From assembly GCF_036997615.1 (NCBI RefSeq), contig NZ_JAWLQA010000010.1: a DNA stretch of 64,000 nucleotides; one strand, given 5' to 3'. The stretch comes from Brachyspira sp949287565. GTDB lineage: Bacteria > Spirochaetota > Brachyspiria > Brachyspirales > Brachyspiraceae. The notes beneath the pieces were generated by a model, which was given only the letters and a program-made list of their open reading frames with translations, did no database searches and was not told the origin of the DNA. A program made the position numbers and the translations under genes. The first letter of the stretch is position 1, and every line of letters begins with the position of its first letter. Below are positions 44,664 to 54,262 of the stretch, piece after piece.

Positions 44664-45482
44664 TTATTTTTTCCAAGCAGGAAGATAAGAACCTAAAAAG
44701 TTTTCATTATAAACTTTTTCTACTATTCCAGATTGATAAGTTTCTACAACTTTTTTGTATAATTCATTATCTTTATCTTTAGTTCTTGCTGCTATTAAAT
44801 TAACGAAAGATTTTCCGCTGTAAATAGAAGGATCATCTTTGAATATATAATCAGAACCAGGATTCAAACCAAAATCTATAGCATAGTTTCCATTGATAAC
44901 AGCACAAGCAACATCAGGAAGAACACCATAAATAGCACCTGCATCCATTTCTACTATTTCAATATTTAAAGGATTTTCTATTATATCACTTACGCTAGGA
45001 GTATCTCCTGCCTCAGGTTTTACTTTAATGATTCCTGCAGCCTGAAGAACTTTTAAAGCTCTTCCGCCATTAGAAGGGTCATTAGGTATAGCTATTTTAT
45101 CGCCGTTTTTTAATTGTTTTACATCTGTGATATTAGTAGAATAAATATTCATAGCAGATATATAAGTATCAGCGATAGCAGTTAAATCATATCCTTTATT
45201 TGATACTTCATCATTAAAGTATGCATAGTGTTGGAAAGCATTCAAATCAATCTCTCCATCATTTAAAGCCTGATTAGGTATAGTATAATCAGAGAAAGAT
45301 ACTAACTCTACTTTTATTCCTTCCTCAGCTAACTTTTCTACTATAGGATTCCAAATTTGATAATCAGACTCTCCTGCAAAACCAACTTTAACTACCTTTT
45401 GATTAGCAGAAGAAGTATTTCCGCATGATAATATCATCAATGATAATATAGCTGATGATATCAATAATAAAAATTTTTTCAT
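44664..45482 (-). CDS. metQ: MetQ/NlpA-family methionine-binding lipoprotein (main copy)
   Basis: 272 residues. Lipobox LSLMILSCGN gives a lipidated Cys20. The mature part begins VVKVGFAGESDYQIW, with GEIDLNAFQHYAY and IAIPNDPSNGGRAL, all conserved in MetQ, which binds methionine for the MetNI importer. It is the downstream-most of three tandem copies and the closest to canonical. AAGGAG precedes the ATG. In Brachyspira hyodysenteriae an equivalent tandem set, blpGFEA, encodes the 29.7-kDa lipoproteins including BmpB; I recognise the architecture but cannot map names one to one. Confidence 0.92.
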   Translation of the reverse strand: MKKFLLLISSAILSLMILSCGNTSSANQKVVKVGFAGESDYQIWNPIVEKLAEEGIKVELVSFSDYTIPNQALNDGEIDLNAFQHYAYFNDEVSNKGYDLTAIADTYISAMNIYSTNITDVKQLKNGDKIAIPNDPSNGGRALKVLQAAGIIKVKPEAGDTPSVSDIIENPLNIEIVEMDAGAIYGVLPDVACAVINGNYAIDFGLNPGSDYIFKDDPSIYSGKSFVNLIAARTKDKDNELYKKVVETYQSGIVEKVYNENFLGSYLPAWKK

Positions 45483-45560
45483 TGTCGCTCCTTTATTAAA
45501 TTTTAATGAAATTAATTTATTTAGCTTATATTATTTTTTGAATAATTTCAATAAAAACTA

Positions 45561-46349
45561 TTAATAATTAATAATAATTCCTTCTAATTTTCCTAATTGA
45601 ACAGTTTCCTTTATCCTTTTTTTATAAGATTCAGCTATCTTTTTATAAACACTATTATCCTCATCTTCCAATCTTGCTACTATAAGATTGATATACATAT
45701 CTGAATCATATTTACTAGGATCATCATAATATAAAATATTTTCATCTTTAAAATCAAAATTAAGATTTAAATTAACAAAAGCAGCATCAACAAAAGATAT
45801 AACAGAATAAACATCATCTGCTTCAACTGCTACAAATTCTAATTGTAAATAATTTTCTCTTATATCATTTGTATTAAAATTATAATCGACATTATTCTTC
45901 TTTGTTAATCTTAATAATCCTATAGATTCCAATATTTTTAAAGACCTTGATAAATTTACTTCATCATTTGGAACTGCTATTTTAGAATGAAGCTTTAATT
46001 GTGATAAATTAGTTAGATTTTTAGAATACATATTCATAGAAGCTATAAAAGTTTTATCTATAATGCTCAAATAATAATCATTTTTATTTGTAGCATTAAC
46101 AAAATAAGCGTAATTTTGAAAATGATTCAAATCTATATGTTTGCTGTTTAAAGCTTTATTTATTATAGAATAGTCTGAAAATTGTATCAATTCTAACAGA
46201 ATATTTTGCTCCTTCATCTCATTGTATACATATTCCCATACACTCATATCAAGTTCGCCTATATACCCTATTTTTACTACTTCATCTTTTCTACAATTAC
46301 AAGAAATAATAAATAGCAATAAAAATAAAATAAATAACAATTTTTTCAT
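45561..46349 (-). CDS. MetQ-family lipoprotein paralog, second copy
   Basis: 262 residues. Lipobox LLLFIISCNC. GYIGELDMSVWEYVYNE and HIDLNHFQNYAYF are the MetQ signatures but with changes in ligand-lining positions (AVPNDEVNLSRSL instead of AIPNDPSNGGRAL), so specificity may differ. AAGGAA precedes the ATG. It is 78 bases upstream of metQ on the same strand, in the tandem blp-like array. Confidence 0.85.
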   Translation of the reverse strand: MKKLLFILFLLLFIISCNCRKDEVVKIGYIGELDMSVWEYVYNEMKEQNILLELIQFSDYSIINKALNSKHIDLNHFQNYAYFVNATNKNDYYLSIIDKTFIASMNMYSKNLTNLSQLKLHSKIAVPNDEVNLSRSLKILESIGLLRLTKKNNVDYNFNTNDIRENYLQLEFVAVEADDVYSVISFVDAAFVNLNLNFDFKDENILYYDDPSKYDSDMYINLIVARLEDEDNSVYKKIAESYKKRIKETVQLGKLEGIIINY

Positions 46350-46374
46350 TATATGTATTCCTTATATAATTATA

Positions 46375-47166
46375 TTAGTCAACTGCAATAAGACCATCTA
46401 ATAAATTTTGTTCTATATTCTTCTTTATTTTCTGTCTATAGCTTTCTGTTATAAACTTATAAAGATTAGAACTTTTATCCTTTTCTCTGCACACAATCAA
46501 ATTAGCATAGGACATAAGACCAAGATGCGAATATTTAGATATATCATCATAATATATAACATTATAATCTATATAATCTGAAATAAAACCATAATTTATA
46601 ACTGCCGCATCAACCTTATCCATATTAAAATAAATTACACTAGCATCCATAGTAATAATTTGAATATTTAAATTATTTTCTACGATATTAGATATACTAT
46701 AAAAATTTTTATCAAATTTTTCAAGCTTTATAATATTTGCCACTTCTAATATTTGCAACGCTCTTGATAAATTTACTTCATCATTAGGAATAGCTATTGT
46801 AGCATTTGATGATATTTGATTTATATTAGTAAGAAACTTTGAATATATATTCATAGGTGCCACAAAAGTTCTTCCTAAAATATGAAGATTATAATTATGC
46901 TCATTAGTTTCATTCACAAAGTAAATATAGTTTTGAAAAGAATTCAAATCTATCTCTCCATCATTTAAAGCTTTATTCAAAATCTCATAATCTTGAAAAT
47001 ACACAAGTTCTAATTTAGTATTTTCAATTCTAAGCTCTTCATCTATCTGCCTCCATATATCATAATCAAATTCTCCTATATGTCCGACAGTTATGACTTC
47101 AGGCTCTTCTAAAGTTTCGCAAGAAATAATATTAATTAATAAAAAAAAACTTAATAAATATTTCAT
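46375..47166 (-). CDS. MetQ-family lipoprotein paralog, first copy
   Basis: 263 residues. Lipobox LINIISCET, short signal. GHIGEFDYDIWRQIDE and EIDLNSFQNYIYF are conserved, with the same IPNDEVNLSRAL variant as the second copy, so these two are closer to each other than to metQ. GGGGA precedes the ATG, 25 bases upstream of the second copy. First gene of the three-gene transcript, with a candidate -10 TATACT on the minus strand at 47185-47190. Confidence 0.85.
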   Translation of the reverse strand: MKYLLSFFLLINIISCETLEEPEVITVGHIGEFDYDIWRQIDEELRIENTKLELVYFQDYEILNKALNDGEIDLNSFQNYIYFVNETNEHNYNLHILGRTFVAPMNIYSKFLTNINQISSNATIAIPNDEVNLSRALQILEVANIIKLEKFDKNFYSISNIVENNLNIQIITMDASVIYFNMDKVDAAVINYGFISDYIDYNVIYYDDISKYSHLGLMSYANLIVCREKDKSSNLYKFITESYRQKIKKNIEQNLLDGLIAVD

Positions 47167-47656
47167 AGTTTCCCCTAACCAAAAAGTATAAAATTACCAA
47201 ACTGATATATTATTAACATCAACAGATTGGTAAGCTTTTATTATTTTTTGTATTCTCTGTTCTAAACGATATAACTTTTATAATTATAATTTCTAGAATT
47301 ATCATAGAATAAATATAATGATTAATTCAAAATTACAATTGATAAGAGAACATGCTATATCACATAATGATAGCATTATTTTTTATATATGTATTAATAT
47401 CTGCCAGATAAGTATCTACTCTATTATAACCCAATTCCTATAATTTATATTTCAACTCCTCATTAAAAAATAATACTTAAAATTATTTAACTCCATTTTT
47501 TATTATATTTAAATATTTATTATTAGATGAATAATTAATGTAAAGTAATAATTCTATATTAGAATTTTTTTCATAGCATTATCTTCTTTGTATATAAGTA
47601 ATTCCATTTCATAAATTTATATGATTAAGAATTTGTTTTAATTAAGTATAATATTA
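47167..47656. other. Intergenic region between the lactate-type dehydrogenase and the MetQ array
   Basis: 490 bases. It holds the minus-strand leader of the lipoprotein array (possible TATACT at 47185-47190). A plus-oriented hairpin with T-run lies at 47352-47386. A minus-strand stretch reading ELGYNRVDTYLADINTYIKNN (about 47365-47440) looks like decayed coding sequence with a stop before and after it; its family is unknown. The rest is featureless AT-rich DNA. Confidence 0.45.
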
Positions 47657-48613
47657 TTACATATTCAAAGCTAATTCATAATTCTTTTTCATCACACTGC
47701 ATGATTCATCAAATAATTTCTTCTCTTCATCATTCATTTTTAATTCAATTATCTCTTCAACTCCGTTTCTTCCAAGCACAGCAGGAACAGAAGCATAAAC
47801 ATCATTTTGTCCGTATTCTCCATTTAAATATACTGAAACAGGAAGAACTCTATGTTCATCGCAAAGTACAGCACGTGCAACTTCAGCCAAAGCAGTACCT
47901 ATTCCAAACTCTGTAGAGCCTTTACCCTCTAAAACGTCCCAGCCGCCTCTTCTTCCTTTATTGGCTAATTCTTTTAAATCAAGTTTTGAATACTTCTCTT
48001 TTTCTTTCATAAGTTCAAATAAAGGTTTTCCTGCTATAGCAACTGTCGACCATGGCACCATTTGACTTTCTCCATGTTCGCCTAAAGCATAAGCATATAT
48101 TGACTTTTGATCAACATTAATTGCCTCTGATATAGCCCTTCTTAATCTTGCTGAATCTAATGTGGTGCTTGTAGATATTATTCTTTTAGGATCATAATTT
48201 AATTTATTTTGCAAATAATGAGTAATAACATCAGCAGGATTAGAAATATTAATTATGATTCCTGAGAATTTTGTATTTTTTATTTTAGATATTACATCTT
48301 TCATAACTTCTATTGTAGCACCCAAAGTATCCATTCTAGTCTGATTCATATTAGGCAAAGGTCCTGCACATACCACCATTATATCAGCATCATCTATATC
48401 TTTATAACTTCCTGATTTTACTTCTACTCTATGATGCAGATAAACTGTAGCATCAAATATATCTAAAGCCTGAGAGAATGCCTTCTTTTCATCTATATCT
48501 ATATAAACTATTTCTTCAACCAAACCTTGAGCAGCTAAAGCATATCCTACATGAGAACCTACATGTCCTGCCCCTATCAATACAGCTTTTCTTCTTTTTA
48601 ATAAAGTGTCCAT
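47657..48613 (-). CDS. L-lactate dehydrogenase family 2-hydroxyacid dehydrogenase
   Basis: 318 residues, full length. GAGHVGSHV is the NAD-binding loop, NISNPADVI and GEHGES (catalytic His180) are LDH/malate family landmarks, and the mobile loop carries NQTR with the substrate-binding Arg. In lactate dehydrogenases the specificity residue of this loop is Gln; here the aligned position in GPLPNMNQTR is not Gln, so the natural 2-oxo acid may not be pyruvate. It sits between metI and the MetQ genes on the same strand. A speculative fit is reduction of the 2-oxo acid of methionine. GAGGG precedes the ATG. Confidence 0.8.
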   Translation of the reverse strand: MDTLLKRRKAVLIGAGHVGSHVGYALAAQGLVEEIVYIDIDEKKAFSQALDIFDATVYLHHRVEVKSGSYKDIDDADIMVVCAGPLPNMNQTRMDTLGATIEVMKDVISKIKNTKFSGIIINISNPADVITHYLQNKLNYDPKRIISTSTTLDSARLRRAISEAINVDQKSIYAYALGEHGESQMVPWSTVAIAGKPLFELMKEKEKYSKLDLKELANKGRRGGWDVLEGKGSTEFGIGTALAEVARAVLCDEHRVLPVSVYLNGEYGQNDVYASVPAVLGRNGVEEIIELKMNDEEKKLFDESCSVMKKNYELALNM

Positions 48614-48663
48614 AAATAATCCCTCTTAATATTAAATAATTTTTTATATCATAATAATTTTTA

Positions 48664-49344
48664 TTAATGCGTAGCTTTTTTCACAATGAAATTTCCTACA
48701 GCCTGTATAATTCCAACAAGTATTACAAGAAGTATTACAGATACATATATAATATCTAATTTATTTCTATAATATCCTGATTGTATGGCATAAGTTCCAA
48801 GTCCGCCTGCCCCAACAGCTCCAGCCATAGCAGTGAGTCCTATTAAACTAATTATTGTTATAGTAGTTCCTCTTGCTATAGGAGCAATACTTTCTTTTAA
48901 ATATACTCTGAAAATAATTGCTATAGGAGATGATCCCATAGACTGTGCAGCCTCTACTAAACCCGGATTAACTTCTGATAATGCACTTTCTATTTGTCTT
49001 GCAAAGAAAGGAACTGTTCCGAATATTAAAGGTATGATTGCTCCTTTTACTCCTATTGCAGTACCCATTATAAATCTTGTAAGAGGTACTAACATTGCAA
49101 GAAGTATTATAAATGGAATAGCTCTGAAAAAGTTAATTACTTTGCTTAACACTTCATATAATAATATATTTTCCATTATACCGAATTTTTTAGTAACTAT
49201 TAAAAGCACTCCCAAAAATCCGCCTATGAAAAATGATATTACACCCGAATAAAAAAGCATTACGAAAGTTTGTATTATGCTTTGATAAAGTCTAGGTAAA
49301 TCAGCCATAACATTAGGCATTAAATTATTCATCATATCTAGCAT
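48664..49344 (-). CDS. metI: Methionine ABC transporter permease
   Basis: 226 residues, about five membrane segments; the segment SQGSSPIAIIF-like EAAQSMGSSPIAII is the EAA loop that contacts the ATPase. The N-terminal QTFVMLFYSGVISFFIGG and LTAMAGAVGAGGLG are MetI signatures. The gene overlaps metN by 20 bases with GGAGG before its ATG. Works with MetN and MetQ to import D/L-methionine. Confidence 0.93.
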   Translation of the reverse strand: MLDMMNNLMPNVMADLPRLYQSIIQTFVMLFYSGVISFFIGGFLGVLLIVTKKFGIMENILLYEVLSKVINFFRAIPFIILLAMLVPLTRFIMGTAIGVKGAIIPLIFGTVPFFARQIESALSEVNPGLVEAAQSMGSSPIAIIFRVYLKESIAPIARGTTITIISLIGLTAMAGAVGAGGLGTYAIQSGYYRNKLDIIYVSVILLVILVGIIQAVGNFIVKKATH

Positions 49345-50377
49345 CTTTTATAACCTCCACATCTACATTCTGCTCATTTAGAAACTCTACGGCTTTTGTT
49401 ATGCCATGTTTTTCTTTTTCATGAAGTATAACAACAAGCCCTCCTAAAAGGCTTTCATCTATAAGCTCAACATTTCCAAATATTATATTAACATCTACAT
49501 TAAACTTTCTTGAAACATGAGATATTAAAGCCTCTCCTACACTGTCCTTTTTATATTTTAATCTTACTATACATTCACCTTGTTTTAATTCTGTTATATT
49601 ATGTTTTTCTTCTATAAGTGTGTATATCTTAGATAGATTTGAAGTAGTATCTATAAAATCCTGAGTTATTTGATTTTTTGGATGTGAAAATACTTCAAAT
49701 ATATTTCCCTCCTCTATTAAACTTCCCTTATTCATAACAGCAACTCTATGACATAGCTCTTTTACAACATTCATTTCATGAGTTATTACTACTATGGTTA
49801 TTCCAAGTTCTTCATTTAATTTTTTTAATAACTTCAATATAGAAGATGTTGTTTGAGGGTCTAAAGCACTTGTAGCTTCATCGCATAAGAGGATTTGCGG
49901 ATCATTAGCCAAAGCCCTTGCTATTGCAACTCTTTGTTTTTGTCCGCCGCTCAATTGCGAAGGATAAACATAAGCTTTTTCTTTTATATCTACAAGTTCA
50001 AGTAAAGACATAACTTTTTTTTCTATTTCTTCTTTTGAAAGTCCTCTATATCTTAATGGATAAGCAACATTTTTAAATACTGTCCTTGAACCAAATAAAT
50101 TAAACTGCTGAAATATCATTCCTATTTTTTTTCTTTTTTCTCTAAGCTCTCTAGGTTTTAAAGATGTTAATTCATCTTCGCCTACATAAACTTTTCCTGA
50201 TGTAGGTCTTTCTAACAAGTTTATGCATCTTACTAAAGTTGATTTTCCTGCTCCTGAAAAACCTATTATGCCGTATATCTCACCTTTATTTATTTTTAGA
50301 GATACATTATTAACCGCATTGAGCTGTTTATTTTTAGCAGTTTTAAATATTTTACTGACATTTTCTAAAACTATCAT
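49325..50377 (-). CDS. metN: Methionine ABC transporter ATP-binding protein
   Basis: 350 residues. Walker A GFSGAGKST (39-47), Q-loop IGMIFQQFN, signature LSGGQKQRVAIARAL, Walker B LLCDEATSALDP. The C-terminal 80 residues are the NIL domain of MetN, which senses methionine and inhibits transport. AGGATAA precedes the ATG. First gene of the metN-metI-dehydrogenase group; the MetQ genes follow after a 490-base gap and may have their own promoter. Confidence 0.95.
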   Translation of the reverse strand: MIVLENVSKIFKTAKNKQLNAVNNVSLKINKGEIYGIIGFSGAGKSTLVRCINLLERPTSGKVYVGEDELTSLKPRELREKRKKIGMIFQQFNLFGSRTVFKNVAYPLRYRGLSKEEIEKKVMSLLELVDIKEKAYVYPSQLSGGQKQRVAIARALANDPQILLCDEATSALDPQTTSSILKLLKKLNEELGITIVVITHEMNVVKELCHRVAVMNKGSLIEEGNIFEVFSHPKNQITQDFIDTTSNLSKIYTLIEEKHNITELKQGECIVRLKYKKDSVGEALISHVSRKFNVDVNIIFGNVELIDESLLGGLVVILHEKEKHGITKAVEFLNEQNVDVEVIKDARYDE

Positions 50378-50519
50378 CTATTATCCTGAAAATTAGATTA
50401 TCAAATTTATTGAAAATAAAACCCATTTTTTCAATTATATATTTTTAAATATATCTGTCAATACTGATAAAATGTTTAATTAAAAAATACCTACTAATAA
50501 ATAATTATCATATTAAATG

Positions 50520-50690
50520 CGGTTAAATAAATTACTAACTCAATAAAAGCTGGGAGGGTGCTTTGATTTCTAATAAAGCAGAAAGATAAAATAAAGTAAA
50601 AATTATATATTAGATAATAAAGAATAAAGAGCGGGGGTATGTAAATAAATTTTAAAACTTAATTACATCTATTCCCGCACTTTGAAAATT
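50520..50690. repeat. Family A repeat, left arm with centre
   Basis: TGCGGTTAAATAAATT, GCTGGGAGGGTGC, TTTCTAATAAAGCAG, then GCGGGGGTATGTAAATAAATTTTAAAACTTAATTACATCTATTCCCGC: left arm and the central hairpin. Fills the gap between metN and the DUF4405 gene. Confidence 0.7.
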
Positions 50691-50699
50691 ATAAAGTTA

Positions 50700-51326
50700 T
50701 TATCCTTGCTGTATATTCATCTTATTTAATTTATTGCTTAATCTATGTAAGTAATAAGTAATGAATATAAAAACTCCCATTACAGCTACATGATCCATAA
50801 AGAAAAATACTGCAGCTTCTTCGGCTTTAGGAACTTTGGCAATTACAAACATATTAATATAAAAAACTCTCTTTATAAAAGAAACTATTCCATATACTGC
50901 TATTATAAAACCTATCAATATATATATTTGTTTTTTTATATTTATAATTTTTTTGCTCATGTTTATAAATATTCCCCAATGCATTCCCAAATGTACAGAC
51001 ATCAATATGAATCCCCAATAGCTGCAAACTATATGCAGTTTTTTATTAAATACTTTGATGCTGCTAAGATTTAAAAATTCTACTAAATCCCTATTAAATA
51101 ATATACCGCTTACAACTAATCCAAACATACATATAAAAAGCATAACATTTATAAATGTATTAAGCGATCTATTAAAATTATATTTTCCTTTAGGCAGATT
51201 TTTATACCAATTAATATTCATTATATTATGAAGTATGAAAAATACAAAAATCAAAAATCCTAAATATTCATGTATGGTTCGTCCTGTAAAATGATATCCC
51301 ATCAAAACGAAATAAAGAACAGTCAT
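50700..51326 (-). CDS. DUF4405 membrane protein (cytochrome b561-like)
   Basis: 208 residues, about five membrane segments with conserved His: GRTIHEYLGF, FFILHNIMNINWY, HIVCSYWGFILMSVHLGMHWG, as in DUF4405 di-haem-type proteins. Predicted to carry electrons in the inner membrane; haem binding is inferred from paired His. The ORF continues upstream of the ATG as VNRVKIIIDII, which matches the usual family start, but no ATG, GTG or TTG precedes it before a stop. So the true N-terminus may be lost or begin at a rare codon. A family A repeat lies on each side. Confidence 0.7.
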   Translation of the reverse strand: MTVLYFVLMGYHFTGRTIHEYLGFLIFVFFILHNIMNINWYKNLPKGKYNFNRSLNTFINVMLFICMFGLVVSGILFNRDLVEFLNLSSIKVFNKKLHIVCSYWGFILMSVHLGMHWGIFINMSKKIINIKKQIYILIGFIIAVYGIVSFIKRVFYINMFVIAKVPKAEEAAVFFFMDHVAVMGVFIFITYYLHRLSNKLNKMNIQQG

Positions 51327-51489
51327 TATTATATCTATAATTATTTTAACCCTATTTACAAAATTAGTCGATCATCTCAATTATTAAAATAATATAGCAT
51401 GCTATTTACTTTATTAGACGAATTATTTACTTAAAAGTTCCTTATAATTTATTTTTTTGTAAAAAAAATTTATATATTTTAGTATAACT

Positions 51490-51692
51490 TACATCCCCGC
51501 CCTTTTAAGTTTTCTGCTTAATTTAAAATTATGATTTTTGTTTATTCTACTGCTGAATTAGAAATTACAGCACCCGCCCAAGATTTATTTAGATTTTTAA
51601 CTTTATTCAACGCATGTAAAAATAGAATTTTATTTTTTAGAGGAATTTGAATTATAACTTATTATTATTTATGAGATATGCTCTGCATGCGT
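51490..51692. repeat. Family A repeat: right arm plus degenerate small unit
   Basis: TTACATCCCCGCCC, then GAATTAGAAATTACAGCACCCGCCCAAG, then CAACGCATG...CTGCATGCGTTT. Lies between the copA terminator and the DUF4405 gene; the rest of that 469-base gap is AT-rich. Confidence 0.7.
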
Positions 51693-51709
51693 TTAGAAAT
51701 ATAAAAAAC

Positions 51710-51749
51710 AATCTATGTAAATTAAAATTAACTTTAATTTACATAGATT
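51710..51749 (-). terminator. Terminator of copA
   Basis: AATCTATGTAAATTAAA (51710-51726) is fully complementary to 51733-51749, a 17-bp stem with a 6-base loop; TTGTTTTTTAT follows on the minus strand. Confidence 0.85.
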
Positions 51750-51795
51750 TTAGAGTAAAGTATGATTAAAAAACTTAGTAGCTATTAATATAAGT

Positions 51796-54072
51796 TTATT
51801 TGCTAGGCTTAAAAAAGTTTAATCTCAAAGCATTAGTAACAACGGAGACAGAACTTAAACTCATAGCAAGAGCAGCAAATATAGGATTCAAAAGTAAATC
51901 CTTACCCATAATAGCAGTTAAAAAACCTCCTATGGAAGAAGCTATTAAAGGCTCTCTAAATACATGCAAAACTCCTGCCGCAATAGGTATGCCTATTACA
52001 TTATAGCAAAAAGCCCAGAATAAATTTTGTTTTATATCTCGCATTGTAGCCTTACTTAATTCTATGGCAGTTACAACATCATTAGTGTTTGATTTTACCA
52101 ATACTATATCAGCACTTTCTATAGCAACATCGGTACCGCTTCCAATGGCAATGCCAACATTAGCCTGAGTCAAAGCAGGTGCATCATTTATACCATCGCC
52201 TACCATAGCAACAGTTAAGCCTTGATCCTGAAGTTTTTTTACTTCATTAGATTTTTCTTCTGGAAGTACTTCTGCAAATACAATATCAATACCGGCTTCT
52301 TTTGTAACTGAATTTGCTGTGTTTTTGTTGTCACCTGTAATCATTGCAGTTTTTATTCCAAGTTTGTGAAGTCTGTTTATTGCTTCTATGCTTTCTTTTT
52401 TTAATTTATCAGCAACTGCTATTATACCTAAAAGTTTATTGTCATAGGCAACATACATAGGAGTCTTACCTTCTTTTGAAAGTTTATCCATATATGAATT
52501 ATAATTTTCTGTACTTATATTTTCTTTATTCATTAGCTTATCATTGCCCATTAAAACTTTTTTATTATCAATGAATACTTCTATACCGAAACCAGCTATG
52601 GCTTTAAAATTTTCTATATTAAGAAGTTTAATATTTTTTTCTTTGGCCTCTCTTACTATTGCCTCGCCTAAAGGGTGTTCGCTTCCATTTTCAGCACTTG
52701 CCGCTATCAAAAGAAGTTTGTCTTTATCATCAGAAATAATGTCAGTAACATAAGGCTTACCCTCTGTAAGAGTGCCTGTTTTATCGAACATAACAGCATT
52801 TATTTTTTCAGAAACTTCTAAGGCTTCAGCATTTTTAAAAAGTATTCCTAGTTCAGCGCCTTTTCCTGTACCAACCATTATTGCAGTAGGTGTGGCAAGT
52901 CCTAAAGCACAAGGACAAGCTATAACAAGTACAGATACAAATACTGTTAAAGAAAATACAAAATTATGAAGAGCTATAAACCAAATTATACCTGATATCA
53001 AAGCTATAGTTATTACAGCAGGCACAAAGTATGAAGAAACAACATCAGCAATATGTGCTATTGGAGCTTTTGAACCCTGAGCATCTTCTACAAGTTTTAT
53101 AATCTGTGCTAATGCAGTATCAGCTCCTACTTTTTGAGCTTTAAATTTGAAACTTCCTGTTTTATTTATAGAAGCACCAACTACTTTATCCCCTACACTC
53201 TTTTCAACAGGTATGCTCTCTCCTGTAAGCATTGATTCATCAACACTGCTGTATCCTTCTATTATTTCTCCATCAACAGGAATCTTCTCACCTGGACGAA
53301 CTAATACTATATCATCAACTTTTACATCTGCAATTTTTATCTCTTTTTCTTCTCCGTCTTTTATTATCGTAGCAGTTTTAGGCTGAAGTCCCATAAGTTT
53401 TTTTATTGCCTCACCTGTCTTTCCTTTGCTTCTAGCCTCTAAATATTTTCCAAACTGTACTAATGTTATTATAACGGCAGCTGACTCATAATAAAGATTT
53501 TCCCCATGAGGATTAAGTCCCATAAATGCCAAAATAGTAGAATAAATACTATAACTGAATGCCGCAGTTGTTCCTATTGCCACAAGCGAGTCCATATTAG
53601 GCGAACCTCTGAAAAGCGCAGGAAAACCTAATGTATAAAATTTATATCCTGATATCATAACAGGTACGCATAAAAATATAGCAACTATAGAAAAAACTTG
53701 AGGATTAATATGATGCACCAAAAAACTAGGTATTGGGAATTTAACGAAACTTACCATTGGTGCCATTGATATATAGAATAAAGGTATAGAAAATATTGCT
53801 GATACTATGAGTCTTATTTTTTGCTCTTTTATCTCTCTTGCTTTTACGATTGCCGGATCTTCTTCTTTACCCAAAACCTGATATCCTGCCTTTACCACAA
53901 CATTAACTATATCATCATACTTAAGCTTTTTTTCATCGTAATTGAATACAGCTTTTTCAGTAGCTATATTAACATTAGCATCTTCAATACCTTCTGTTTT
54001 TTTCAAAGCTCTTTCTACTGCCCTTGAACATGCTGCACAGTGCATGCCTCCTATTTTTAAAGTCATTTTCAT
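51796..54072 (-). CDS. copA: Copper-translocating P-type ATPase
   Basis: 758 residues. One N-terminal metal-binding domain with GMHCAAC (Cys12, Cys15), eight membrane segments including the ion-binding CPC in ACPCALGLATPT, the phosphorylation site DKTGTLTEGKP, TGES in the actuator domain, the His-Pro of SEHPLGEAI and GDGINDAPAL. Exports Cu(I) from the cytosol at the inner membrane. AGGGG precedes the ATG. No copper regulator or chaperone gene adjoins it. Confidence 0.97.
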   Translation of the reverse strand: MKMTLKIGGMHCAACSRAVERALKKTEGIEDANVNIATEKAVFNYDEKKLKYDDIVNVVVKAGYQVLGKEEDPAIVKAREIKEQKIRLIVSAIFSIPLFYISMAPMVSFVKFPIPSFLVHHINPQVFSIVAIFLCVPVMISGYKFYTLGFPALFRGSPNMDSLVAIGTTAAFSYSIYSTILAFMGLNPHGENLYYESAAVIITLVQFGKYLEARSKGKTGEAIKKLMGLQPKTATIIKDGEEKEIKIADVKVDDIVLVRPGEKIPVDGEIIEGYSSVDESMLTGESIPVEKSVGDKVVGASINKTGSFKFKAQKVGADTALAQIIKLVEDAQGSKAPIAHIADVVSSYFVPAVITIALISGIIWFIALHNFVFSLTVFVSVLVIACPCALGLATPTAIMVGTGKGAELGILFKNAEALEVSEKINAVMFDKTGTLTEGKPYVTDIISDDKDKLLLIAASAENGSEHPLGEAIVREAKEKNIKLLNIENFKAIAGFGIEVFIDNKKVLMGNDKLMNKENISTENYNSYMDKLSKEGKTPMYVAYDNKLLGIIAVADKLKKESIEAINRLHKLGIKTAMITGDNKNTANSVTKEAGIDIVFAEVLPEEKSNEVKKLQDQGLTVAMVGDGINDAPALTQANVGIAIGSGTDVAIESADIVLVKSNTNDVVTAIELSKATMRDIKQNLFWAFCYNVIGIPIAAGVLHVFREPLIASSIGGFLTAIMGKDLLLNPIFAALAMSLSSVSVVTNALRLNFFKPSK

Positions 54073-54208
54073 ATATATAAACCCCTGTATAAAACATATT
54101 TCATTTTACTATTTTTTATAAAATGTTACAATAGTCTAACAATATAATTATAATAAATTTCTAATAAAATTCAAGTAGGGTATATGGGTATATATAAAAA
54201 TAAATAAA

Positions 54209-54243
54209 AAAATAGGCCCTATAATAAATATAAAGCCTATTTT
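54209..54243 (-). terminator. Terminator of the Asn-rich lipoprotein gene
   Basis: AAAATAGGC pairs with GCCTATTTT; on the minus strand ATTTTTTT follows. 20 bases after the stop. Confidence 0.8.
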
Positions 54244-54262
54244 AATTAATTTTCTATTATAA

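Noticed and set aside
47352..47386. Hairpin with T-run as the terminator of the dehydrogenase gene
   Set aside because: The T-run is on the plus strand, whereas the dehydrogenase is on the minus strand, and no plus-strand gene precedes it.
48833..49252. 139-residue plus-strand ORF opposite metI
   Set aside because: It is antisense to a clear metI gene; low-GC membrane genes often leave open frames on the other strand.
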